The notes beneath the pieces are model-generated. The model was not told where the DNA came from. It ran no database searches and was given only the letters and a program-made list of their open reading frames with translations. A DNA stretch of 64,000 nucleotides from Ruminococcus sp. (GTDB taxonomy: Bacteria; Bacillota_A; Clostridia; Oscillospirales; Ruminococcaceae): contig NZ_JAEEMU010000038.1 of the NCBI RefSeq assembly GCF_016283395.1, positions 95,814 through 159,813 of the forward strand, written 5' to 3'. The number at the start of each line of letters is the position of its first letter. Position 1 is the stretch's first letter. The position numbers and the translations under genes are program-made. This document shows, one piece after another, positions 24,468 to 32,046 of the stretch.

Positions 24468-25118
24468 TCACACGTAATAGTTGTCCTGAGATGACGAACC
24501 TAATACGTTCTTTGCCTTTCTTTTCATGCTTATCGGAATGATCAAGGCAACTGCCAAACATATCGCACCAACCACCATTGACATTCCCGAACCAGTCTTT
24601 TTTTGCTTATAAGATGGTATATAGATATGTTCGGGATCATGAGGATCAACGTATATGTCTACGCTTTCACCGACTTTAAAGCCTGCCGATGGGCCGAAAT
24701 AATTGCCCTCATCTTTATATTTATTTCCTTGATATTCGTATTCAAAAACAGGAGCATATGTATTTGTAGGTTCATCATCTCTGCTTTTCCGATGAGTCTC
24801 GTCCCAGCTCTGTATTGCTGTGACCGTGCCTTCTACCCTGGAAGTACACACCTTTTTATCGCGGTAAAGCTCCAGGAAATCCTTTGCTCCAAAAACAAAG
24901 AATAAAAAACCTGCGATCAGAAAAGGCGCGGTAAAGATCCAGCCAATACAGCCGAAAGCATTTGATGCAAATTTTTTCTGCCTGTCTGTAAGCTGAGGAA
25001 TTTGTTCGTTAAATTGTCCGTATCCGCTGTTGTCGTAGTTCCCGTAATCACGTTCACTGTAGCTGTCGTATTCATCGTTATTGTAGCTTCTGTAATCGTC
25101 ATCATCATAATTTTTCAT
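24468..25118 (-). CDS. DUF3592-like protein, copy 9, with Tyr/Asp-rich leader
   Basis: 216 residues. The first 40 or so are Tyr/Asp/Asn/Ser-rich (MKNYDDDDYRSYNNDEYDSY), then comes a polar segment with LTDRQKKFASN before TM1. DKKVCTSRVEGTVTAI, APVFEYEYQGNKYKD, VDPHDPEHIYIPS and TM2 follow. The leader is presumably cytoplasmic. The N-terminal 20 residues are nearly the same as in copy 10. Confidence 0.72.
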   Translation of the reverse strand: MKNYDDDDYRSYNNDEYDSYSERDYGNYDNSGYGQFNEQIPQLTDRQKKFASNAFGCIGWIFTAPFLIAGFLFFVFGAKDFLELYRDKKVCTSRVEGTVTAIQSWDETHRKSRDDEPTNTYAPVFEYEYQGNKYKDEGNYFGPSAGFKVGESVDIYVDPHDPEHIYIPSYKQKKTGSGMSMVVGAICLAVALIIPISMKRKAKNVLGSSSQDNYYV

Positions 25119-25184
25119 TGTTATTACCCCATTTTATATCATTTCCGCGAATAAACTGTCCCCCGAACATATTCTTTTTTCTAA

Positions 25185-25862
25185 TTAATAATCCCGAGTG
25201 TCATATCCAAACGCTTTATTTGTCTTACTTCTGATACTAAAGAAAATAGAACCGCTTACTGCAATAAATACTAAGCCAAATAAAATATCAAACAATGAAA
25301 TTTCTTCGCTCTTATGATAAGCAGGTGCATAAAATCGTTCAGGTTTATCAGGATCAACAAATATGGTCACTTTGTCGCCTTCTTCTAATTCTGTATCACT
25401 ATAAAAGCTCTGCATTCTTTGAGTATGAGTTTTTCCATTTAAGGTATATTCCAAAACAGGTACGTAAAAAACATCTCTTGATCTTTTGCCGGTAACTGTA
25501 TTTTTCTCCACAGCAATGACCTCTCCAACTACACTTTCAGTACAATGCTTTGTTAAATAAGAGTCTTTAAGGTACGGTACGATGCCTGTATACAAACTTA
25601 ACAGCCCTCCAAACAGAAAAGGAACTAAAAATATAAAGACTACACAGCCTGCCACACCCCTGACTATTTTTGCCTGTTTTTCTGTGACCTGCGGCATCTG
25701 CTGTCCGTAATTGCCGTATCCGCTGTTATCATAGTTCCCGTAATCACGTTCACTGTAGCTGTCGTATCCGTCGTTATTATAGCTTTCATAATCGCTGTCA
25801 CTATAACTATTGTACTCTTCGTTATTGTAGTTTCTGTAATCGTCATCATCATAATTTTTCAT
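25185..25862 (-). CDS. DUF3592-like protein, copy 10, with Tyr/Asp-rich leader
   Basis: 225 residues. The leader (about 55 residues) is made of short imperfect repeats of the type (D/E)YxSYxxxDY / GNYDNSGYG, longer than in copy 9. After VTEKQAKIVRG comes TM1, then TKHCTESVVGEVIAV, VPVLEYTLNGKTH, VDPDKPERFYAP and TM2. The DNA encoding the leader is itself repetitive (25664-25852), a likely site for unequal exchange. Confidence 0.72.
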   Translation of the reverse strand: MKNYDDDDYRNYNNEEYNSYSDSDYESYNNDGYDSYSERDYGNYDNSGYGNYGQQMPQVTEKQAKIVRGVAGCVVFIFLVPFLFGGLLSLYTGIVPYLKDSYLTKHCTESVVGEVIAVEKNTVTGKRSRDVFYVPVLEYTLNGKTHTQRMQSFYSDTELEEGDKVTIFVDPDKPERFYAPAYHKSEEISLFDILFGLVFIAVSGSIFFSIRSKTNKAFGYDTRDY

Positions 25863-25906
25863 TTTCTTACCCCATTTTCTATATCATTTTTTGAATATGA
25901 CTTAAT

Positions 25907-26482
25907 TTACCCCATAAAGTCATCATTCGTATCTGTATTGTCCGAGCCGTTACCTGCTGCCTTGCTGCGCATTACCACGCATACAACAACTACAGTCAGG
26001 ATTATTATAATACACGGTATAAATATCACTAAAAGCCAGAAGCCCGAAAACTCCCGGTCTATCTCCTTAAAAACAGTATTGCGGTTGTAAGCGGGATCGT
26101 ACATCTTTCCTGGTTCGCCTTCCGATATACGTATATCCACCTTTTCTCCGACTTCATATTTCTTGTTGCTTGAGCTTACACTGCCCTCAACATTATACGT
26201 TTTCCCATTGTATTCGTACTCGTATACGGGAGTATACACCATTGAAGAACTGTCATCGGAATTTGACAAATGCTCGCGGTTCTCGCTGATAACTGCTGTT
26301 ACCGATACATTATAAGCAGATGTATCCTGCGTAACAGCACCGCTTATCGCTTTTTTCACCACCGTAAATGCCAGACCTGTGATAAAGCCCAGAAGCGTCA
26401 ATATAACGGCAAATATTATACCTATCCTTAATGCTCTGTTTTTTGTGCTGTTATTTTCTGTTTGCTGCTCGTTGTTATTCAT
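25907..26482 (-). CDS. DUF3592-like two-TM protein, copy 11
   Basis: 191 residues, the most diverged copy. It has a polar N-terminus, TM1, a domain with TPVYEYEYNGKTYNVEGSVS and EGEPGKMYDPA, TM2 and a C-terminal Asp/Asn tail (NGSDNTDTNDDF). The CT(E/D) motif present after TM1 in the other ten is missing (DTSAYNVSVTAV instead). It is promoter-proximal in the array, about 300 bases after speB. Confidence 0.7.
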   Translation of the reverse strand: MNNNEQQTENNSTKNRALRIGIIFAVILTLLGFITGLAFTVVKKAISGAVTQDTSAYNVSVTAVISENREHLSNSDDSSSMVYTPVYEYEYNGKTYNVEGSVSSSNKKYEVGEKVDIRISEGEPGKMYDPAYNRNTVFKEIDREFSGFWLLVIFIPCIIIILTVVVVCVVMRSKAAGNGSDNTDTNDDFMG

Positions 26483-26547
26483 AGTGTGACCTCATAATGG
26501 AACATTCTTTATACTGCCGTGCTCTGTTTATCAGTGTTTTCAGCAGA

Positions 26548-26761
26548 TCACAGTCTGCTCTCATATTCACGCCGCAGCTCCTCCATGTCCTTTTTAGTAC
26601 GGTATCTCGGGTAAACAAAAGTGACGATCATCATTATTGAACCCACGATCACCAGCATTATATCAGCTTTCTTTTTCGAGCTAATCGCTGTATTTCGGGA
26701 TGTCTGTATCTTTTATCTCCTCGTGTGGGATATCGTCCTCAAATCCATATTTTTCACCCAC
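26548..26761 (-). pseudogene. small membrane-protein gene, apparently frameshifted
   Basis: In one minus-strand frame, GTG 26761 to TAG 26681 reads GEKYGFEDDIPHEEIKDTD and IPKYSD. In the next frame the sequence continues as SSKKKADIMLVIVGSIMM followed by VTFVYPRYRTKKDMEEL and a charged end, stopping at 26548. A one-base change near 26685 would join them into one acidic-leader, single-TM protein of about 70 residues. Alternatively ATG 26658 starts a separate 36-residue membrane peptide. The interpretation is tentative. Confidence 0.4.
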
Positions 26762-26783
26762 AAACTCACCGCTATAAACTCTT

Positions 26784-27635
26784 TTATGACAGAGCCAGCA
26801 GCATTTCCCTTATTATCTTGCAGGCTACTGCTGTGGAAACTCCGCTCTGATCGTAAACAGGGCTGAGCTCATTGACATCACAGCCTACGATATTCAGCTT
26901 GCTGCATACCAGTGTTACAGCCTTCCTCAGCTCATCAAATGTGACTCCACCTGCCTCGGGAGTTCCCGTACCCGGGAATATAGACGGATCAAGCACATCA
27001 AGGTCAAGTGTGAAGTAAACATTCTTGCCTTTAAGCTTTTCAACAACCTCTTCAAGCCCGTCAAAGCTGAATTTATGCATTTCCGTGTGCTTGTCCGCAA
27101 AGCGGAATTCCTCACGGTCGCCGCTGCGGATACCGAACTGGAAGATATGACCGTCGCCCACAAGCTCGTGGCAGCGTCTGAGTACACAGGCGTGTGAGAG
27201 CTTCTGACCGAGATAGTCATCACGGAGGTCTGCATGAGCATCAAAGTGAACGATATAGAGATCGCTGTATTTTTCCTTGACAGCCCTTACAGTACCAAGA
27301 GTTACAAGATGCTCGCCGCCTATCATAAATGGCAGCTTTTCATCTGCAAGTATCACATCTGCACGGTCAGATATATCATCTACAGCTCGGTCAGTGCTTC
27401 CGAAAGGCAGCTCCAGATCGCCGCTGTCAAAATAGCTGTAGTCTGTCATGTCCTTATCCTGATAAGGACTGTATGTCTCGATACCGAAGCTTTCGTTCCT
27501 TATTGCCGAAGGAGCAAAACGTGTGCCCGGTCTGAAACTTGTAGTGCCGTCAAAGCCTGCTCCGAAAAGTACTATCTTAGCCTCATCGTATTCGGCATCG
27601 CAGGCGATAAAAGTCTGTATATTCTTATTCAACAT
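26784..27635 (-). CDS. speB: agmatinase
   Basis: The 283-residue Mn2+-dependent ureohydrolase splits agmatine into putrescine and urea. The metal motifs GGEHLVTLG, HFDAHADLRDDY and TLDLDVLDPSIFPGTGTPE are all intact. The ATG overlaps the end of speE by 11 bases with GGAG 10 bases upstream. Together with SpeA it supplies putrescine for both spermidine routes encoded in the region. Confidence 0.94.
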   Translation of the reverse strand: MLNKNIQTFIACDAEYDEAKIVLFGAGFDGTTSFRPGTRFAPSAIRNESFGIETYSPYQDKDMTDYSYFDSGDLELPFGSTDRAVDDISDRADVILADEKLPFMIGGEHLVTLGTVRAVKEKYSDLYIVHFDAHADLRDDYLGQKLSHACVLRRCHELVGDGHIFQFGIRSGDREEFRFADKHTEMHKFSFDGLEEVVEKLKGKNVYFTLDLDVLDPSIFPGTGTPEAGGVTFDELRKAVTLVCSKLNIVGCDVNELSPVYDQSGVSTAVACKIIREMLLALS

Positions 27636-28476
27636 CTTTGAGAAGCTCCTCTACGTAGCACGGAAGCGCGAATGCACCTACGTGAAGTCTTGGATTGTAG
27701 TATCTGGTCTTTAAGCCGAGCATACTCCATTTTGTGCCGTTATAGTCATTTGTCGGGTGGTACTTCTTTGAAGCAAAGCCGAAAAGCCAGTGTCCCGACG
27801 GATAAGTCGGTATATGTGCCTGATAGACCTTGCTTATAGGGAAGCTCTCCACTATGCGCTTGTGTGAACGCTGCATAGCAGCTGCGTCCTCGTCATAGAA
27901 CGGGCTCTCATGCTGATTTACCATGATACCGTCCTCGCGGAGTGCCTTGAAGCAGCTTCCGTAGAACTCCTTTGTGAAAAGTCCCTCGCCCGGTCCGAAA
28001 GGATCGGTGGAATCAACGATAATAACATCGTATTTGTCAGTGCAGCGGCGAATGAACTTAACGCCGTCCTCATAGTAAACATGGACTCTTGGATCATCGA
28101 AGCGGCAGGCTGTTGTAGGCAGGTACTTCTTGCACACCTCTACAACAAGCTCGTCTATCTCCACAAGGTCGATATTCTCAACAGAGGGATAGCGTGTCAG
28201 CTCGCGGACAACTCCGCCATCGCCTGCGCCTATTACCAGTACATTCTTTGGATTTGGATGAACAGCCATAGGCACATGAGTTATCATCTCGTGATAGATG
28301 AATTCGTCCTTTTCCGTCAGCATCATATAGCCGTCAAGAGTAAGGAAGCGTCCGAACTCCTTTGAATCGAAAACATCTATGCGCTGGAACTCACTGTTGC
28401 CGCTGTAAAGCTGGTGATCCACCTTTATTGAAAATTTAACATTCGGAGTATGTCTCTCCGTAAACCATAATTCCAT
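27625..28476 (-). CDS. speE: polyamine aminopropyltransferase (spermidine synthase)
   Basis: The 283-residue enzyme moves an aminopropyl group from decarboxylated SAM to putrescine. GAGDGGVVREL binds dcSAM, VDSTDPFGPGEGLFT provides the catalytic Asp region, and the N-terminal ELWFTERHTPNVKFS strand is standard. AAGGAGG precedes the ATG. Its substrate is made by SpeD, encoded upstream. Confidence 0.95.
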   Translation of the reverse strand: MELWFTERHTPNVKFSIKVDHQLYSGNSEFQRIDVFDSKEFGRFLTLDGYMMLTEKDEFIYHEMITHVPMAVHPNPKNVLVIGAGDGGVVRELTRYPSVENIDLVEIDELVVEVCKKYLPTTACRFDDPRVHVYYEDGVKFIRRCTDKYDVIIVDSTDPFGPGEGLFTKEFYGSCFKALREDGIMVNQHESPFYDEDAAAMQRSHKRIVESFPISKVYQAHIPTYPSGHWLFGFASKKYHPTNDYNGTKWSMLGLKTRYYNPRLHVGAFALPCYVEELLKDVE

Positions 28477-28602
28477 ACTATACCTCCTTAGTGATCAGCG
28501 GATAGTAATAACTGATCAGCAAGAAACGCCGTTACAGCGTTCTTATATGAAATGAATACTGCAAATGCAGCCGATACGATCTGTAATAATTAAACATATG
28601 GG

Positions 28603-28692
28603 CGAAAAATATCCGCCCACCTACTATTGTAGGGGCAGACACCCACATCTGCCCGAGATAAATGATCGGGGCAATGTGGGCATCGCCCCCAA
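28603..28692. repeat. dispersed intergenic palindromes
   Basis: Contains GGGCG-AAAAATAT-CCGCCC and a larger imperfect hairpin pairing GGGGCAGACACCCACATCTGCCC with the following GGGGCAATGTGGGCATCGCCCC segment. It resembles the other GGGCGGATA-type spacers of this window. Confidence 0.55.
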
Positions 28693-28703
28693 CATAGCCG
28701 TTT

Positions 28704-29198
28704 TTATTTTCTGTCTGTGGGAGGACCTCCTGCTGGTGGTCCTGATACACCATTCTGCTTCATAACAAATTTAAGGAATAAAGGTGTTACGATGAAAATG
28801 ATGATATATGCAACTATAAGGCTGAGTATAAGTGACTTGATGAACGAAGGCAGGAACGGCATCTTTGAACCGTGTGCAGTTGCCTGCTTGTATGCCATGA
28901 ACACCATTGAAAATGTAAGGATAGGTGTATAGATAAGGTCTGATACAAGTGTTGAAAGAAGTCTTGCAGGGAGACTGCGCTCCTCAAGACCGCATTTGCG
29001 CACAAGTCCGTCCTCTACCTTTTTCATGGGCACTACAAAACCGATGATAAGGCTTATGATAGTGCTTATACCGAAGCTCATAAGAAATCCGCGCCATGTG
29101 AAGTGTCCCGAGGTGAGATTGCCTAAAAGTGAAAGGCAGAAGCTGAGCGTTACCGCCATAAGTATATTCATCTGTAATCCGATTTTTTTCATATTCAT
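28704..29198 (-). CDS. hypothetical four-TM membrane protein
   Basis: The 164-residue protein has four hydrophobic segments arranged in two similar halves: LNMAV/GNLTSGHFTWRGFLMSF-type, then SDLIYTPILTFSMVF. It resembles DUF2798-like proteins but the match is weak. It ends in a Gly/Pro tail. AGGAGGA precedes the first ATG. It lies between speA and speE in the polyamine cluster, so a polyamine-related role is conceivable but unsupported. Confidence 0.6.
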   Translation of the reverse strand: MNMKKIGLQMNILMAVTLSFCLSLLGNLTSGHFTWRGFLMSFGISTIISLIIGFVVPMKKVEDGLVRKCGLEERSLPARLLSTLVSDLIYTPILTFSMVFMAYKQATAHGSKMPFLPSFIKSLILSLIVAYIIIFIVTPLFLKFVMKQNGVSGPPAGGPPTDRK

Positions 29199-29258
29199 AA
29201 ATTTATCCTCCTGAAAAATAAATACCCCATTTTGTATAATATAAATGTGTAAAATCCC

Positions 29259-30710
29259 TTATTTATCTATAACATTAAGTCTTTCTATGTTAAGATCCTC
29301 CGTACCTGTCATCTGACAGCCCTTTTCCTTTGCATATTTTATATATTCGATTATCTCGGGAGTGATAAGCTCTCCCGGAGCAAGTATCGGTATTCCCGGA
29401 GGATAACACATTACGAATTCGCTGCAGACCTCTCCTGCTGCTTCATCAAGTGAAAGAGAGCGTTTGCTTGAATAGAACGCCTTTCGCGGAGTTTCCGCAA
29501 CTACAGGACTGATATACTCCTGTGTGAGCATATTGGCTTCGCTTTTGCCGAAGCGGCGTTTTATCTCAGCCAGCGCACTTATAAGGCGTTCGATATCGCG
29601 CTTTCTGTCGCCTACGGAGATATAGGCAAGCACATTGCCGATATCACCGAATTCTATCTGTATATCGTACTCGTCACGGAGAAGGTCATAGACCTCGATA
29701 CCTGCAAGTCCGATAGGCAGAGTGTAGATACTCAGCTTTGATACATCGAAATCGTATATGCTGTCGCCGTTTATGAGTTCACGGGAATAAGCGTAATAGC
29801 CGCCTATCTCGTTTATCTCCGAACGTGCATATTCAGCCATTTCCACAGTCTGTGCAAATATCTCCCTGCCGCTGAGAGCAAGTCTCTTTCTGGAAATATC
29901 AAGACTTGAAAGCAGCAGATAAGAAGCACTTGTAGTCTGTGTAAGGTTTATGACCTGACGCATATAGTCTGAATTGATATTCTTTCCCATGAGCAGGAAA
30001 GAACTCTGCGTAAGGCTTCCTCCCGATTTATGCATACTTACCGAAGCACAGTCAGCTCCCGCAGCCATTGCAGTTACAGGGAAGTTCTCACCGAAGTAGA
30101 AATGCGTACCGTGAGCCTCGTCCACAAGTACAAGCATACCGTGAGCATGAGCAAGCTCGGTTATCTTCTTCAGGTCTGAACATATGCCGTAGTAAGTCGG
30201 GTTATTGACCATTATCGCCTTTGCATCGGGATTATCAAGGATAGCCTGCTCCACCTGAGCAACCGACATACCAAGGGCAATGCCAAGCTTGTGATTTACG
30301 TCGGGATTTACATAAACGGGAACAGCTCCCGTAAGGATTATTGCGTTAATGGCACTTCTGTGAACATTTCGCGGCATGATTATCTTGTCGCCCTCTTTGC
30401 AGGCATACATTATCATGCTCTGTACCGCAGAGGTAGTACCTCCCACCATGAAGAAGGCATTAGCCGCACCGAAGGCTTCTGCCGCCAGCATTTCCGCGTC
30501 CTTTATTACGGAAACAGGGTGACAGAGGTTATCCAGCGGCTTCATGGAATTTACGTCCACATTCATACAGTCCTCACCGAGGAACTCGGTAAGCTCCATA
30601 TTACCTCTGCCGCGCTTATGTCCGGGCACATCGAATGGAACTACTCTCATTCTTCTGAATTTTCTGAGAGCCTCATATATCGGAGCATTTACCTGCGAAA
30701 GCTCAGCCAT
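29259..30710 (-). CDS. speA: Orn/Lys/Arg decarboxylase, probable arginine decarboxylase
   Basis: The 483-residue fold-type I PLP enzyme belongs to the short Bacillus SpeA/YaaO-type group. [11 protein letters not shown] near the N-terminus, [11 protein letters not shown] and the PLP-lysine motif [13 protein letters not shown] identify it. Arginine is the likely substrate because agmatinase follows in the cluster. The ATG overlaps the end of speD by 8 bases, showing tight coupling. Confidence 0.92.
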   Translation of the reverse strand: MAELSQVNAPIYEALRKFRRMRVVPFDVPGHKRGRGNMELTEFLGEDCMNVDVNSMKPLDNLCHPVSVIKDAEMLAAEAFGAANAFFMVGGTTSAVQSMIMYACKEGDKIIMPRNVHRSAINAIILTGAVPVYVNPDVNHKLGIALGMSVAQVEQAILDNPDAKAIMVNNPTYYGICSDLKKITELAHAHGMLVLVDEAHGTHFYFGENFPVTAMAAGADCASVSMHKSGGSLTQSSFLLMGKNINSDYMRQVINLTQTTSASYLLLSSLDISRKRLALSGREIFAQTVEMAEYARSEINEIGGYYAYSRELINGDSIYDFDVSKLSIYTLPIGLAGIEVYDLLRDEYDIQIEFGDIGNVLAYISVGDRKRDIERLISALAEIKRRFGKSEANMLTQEYISPVVAETPRKAFYSSKRSLSLDEAAGEVCSEFVMCYPPGIPILAPGELITPEIIEYIKYAKEKGCQMTGTEDLNIERLNVIDK

Positions 30711-31473
30711 TTCCGAACACGTTCCTTCCGCTGAAAATTTCTATCATCTCCCGCTGGAGCGCATTGGTTATCTCAAGTCTGCGTCTCGGCGGAAGCTCGT
30801 TTACATCTGTATTGAACAGGTAATTCTGAAGGTCAAGCTCCTTTATGAGCATCTTTGTGTGGAACATATTTGCCTGATAGACATTTATATCCACAGCATC
30901 GTATTTATCCAGTATCTTCGCGTCGATATAATTCTGTATGGAAGTTATATCGTGGTCGATAAATAGCTTTTCACCGTCAAGATTACGTGTAAATCCTCTT
31001 ACTCTGTAATCCATAGTGATGATATCCGAATCAAAGCTTCCGATAAGATAGTCCAGCGCAGTAAGCGGTGTAATCTTGCCGCAGGTGGCAACATCTATAT
31101 CCACACGGAACGTAGCGATAGACGTATCGGGGTGAAATTCGGGATAGGTATGAACTGTAACATGGCTCTTGTCAAGATGTGCCACAGTCTCAGTACCGCC
31201 GACAGGTATCATAGTATCATCGGCGATAAGGAAGGTAGCCGATGCGCCCTGAGGATCATAGTCCTGACGGGATACGCTGAGCACCTGTGCTCCTATCATC
31301 TCGGTTACATGAGTCATTATATCCGTTATACGCTCAGAGTTGTACTGTTCATCAACATAAGCGATATACTCCTGCTGTGAACGTGCTGTCTTGGCATAAC
31401 AGACATCGTATATATTAAAGCTAAGCGACTTTGTAAGGTTGTTGAACCCATAAAGCTTCAGTTTATTCTCCAT
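30703..31473 (-). CDS. speD: S-adenosylmethionine decarboxylase proenzyme (class 1A type)
   Basis: The 256-residue proenzyme is of the E. coli type. Self-cleavage is expected at the Ser of [15 protein letters not shown], giving the pyruvoyl group; [16 protein letters not shown] and [10 protein letters not shown] are conserved neighbours. It makes decarboxylated SAM for SpeE. AAAGGTG precedes the ATG. The start codon is only about 17 bases beyond an intrinsic terminator in its leader, which suggests attenuation. Confidence 0.95.
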   Translation of the reverse strand: MENKLKLYGFNNLTKSLSFNIYDVCYAKTARSQQEYIAYVDEQYNSERITDIMTHVTEMIGAQVLSVSRQDYDPQGASATFLIADDTMIPVGGTETVAHLDKSHVTVHTYPEFHPDTSIATFRVDIDVATCGKITPLTALDYLIGSFDSDIITMDYRVRGFTRNLDGEKLFIDHDITSIQNYIDAKILDKYDAVDINVYQANMFHTKMLIKELDLQNYLFNTDVNELPPRRRLEITNALQREMIEIFSGRNVFGNG

Positions 31474-31489
31474 AAAACCACACCTTTAA

Positions 31490-31533
31490 ACAAAAAATGC
31501 ACACAAAAGACCTTACCAGCCATTGTGTGCATG
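31490..31533 (-). terminator. intrinsic terminator in the speD leader
   Basis: On the minus strand TGCACACAA and TTGTGTGCA pair around an 18-base loop and are followed by TTTTTTG. It ends just before the speD ribosome-binding site, so it would either end a separate small RNA or act as an attenuator. Confidence 0.85.
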
Positions 31534-31567
31534 AAATATCATTGCGGTGCGCAGAAACTTCATTTAC

Positions 31568-31779
31568 GGTTTCAGAGTCTATACAAGCAAGTACTACCTT
31601 TTACTACTCTTATTGACCTTTCACAAGCTGATGAGAACTTATAAAAACTTTATCGACATACAGTCGAATCAATAAGGCAACAGAAGTTGCCAGCCGAAAG
31701 ATCGGCGGTCGGCATTTGACCCGGCTGTCCGTATGGCCTCGACTTCGTAGGAAGTGGTCAATAGTCTTGCTCCGAAACC
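31568..31779 (-). ncRNA. candidate structured leader RNA upstream of speD
   Basis: A promoter at 31832-31804 and the terminator at 31533-31490 bracket about 300 nt. A closing helix pairs GGTTTCGGAG (31779-31770) with CTCTGAAACC (31577-31568). Inside it CTATTGACC (31764-31756) pairs with GGTCAATA (31618-31611), and GCAAG pairs with CTTGC. Within these are four perfect hairpins: ACTTC/GAAGT (31755-31742), GCCGA/TCGGC (31706-31693), GGCAAC/GTTGCC (31691-31676) and TCGAC/GTCGA (31667-31653). I could not match it to SAM, lysine, T-box, cobalamin, 6S, SRP, RNase P or tmRNA consensus. It may be a riboswitch or attenuator for polyamine genes, or an independent ncRNA. Confidence 0.65.
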
Positions 31780-31803
31780 TAAGCTTCTTTTGCAATTCAG
31801 TTT

Positions 31804-31832
31804 ATTTTATCATATTTTCACGTTTTTGTCAA
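31804..31832 (-). promoter_or_regulatory. promoter of the speD leader
   Basis: Minus strand TTGACA (31832-31827), 17-base spacer, TAAAAT (31809-31804). Transcription would begin near 31797, at the start of the structured leader. Confidence 0.8.
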
Positions 31833-31879
31833 TACTTAAAACCGCATTTTATCCCCGTTTTTCATTTGAGTTTACACAC

Positions 31880-31912
31880 AAAAACAGGGAACGCCGAAAA
31901 CAGTGTTCCCTG
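31880..31912 (-). terminator. terminator after the sensor/GGDEF gene
   Basis: ACAGGGAAC and the complementary GTTCCCTGT form a hairpin followed on the minus strand by TTTTTG. The 130 bases between it and the CDS end show nothing else. Confidence 0.75.
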
Positions 31913-32046
31913 TCCGCATTATAAGTTTTTCACAATTATGCAGGCTGCTCATTATGCATATAAACGAATATTCTGCATTATTTTCCGAAATTCAATGGTT
32001 TTCCGTTGAAAAAGCCGTTTTTTCAGCCCTTTTAAAAAAGCCTATT

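Noticed and set aside
24990..25862. CRISPR-like repeats in the Tyr/Asp leaders
   Set aside because: The short repeats are coding, in frame and without spacers.
19924..26482. Toxin-immunity (polymorphic toxin) cassette array
   Set aside because: No toxin, secretion-system or large repeat-containing gene lies nearby, so the immunity interpretation has no direct support.
31480..31800. Known riboswitch, T-box, 6S, SRP, RNase P or tmRNA in the speD leader
   Set aside because: I looked for the conserved cores of these families (for example T-box GGUGGNACCGCG, SRP GGAAGCAGC, RNase P GAGGAAAGUCC) and did not find them, so it is left as an unassigned structured RNA.
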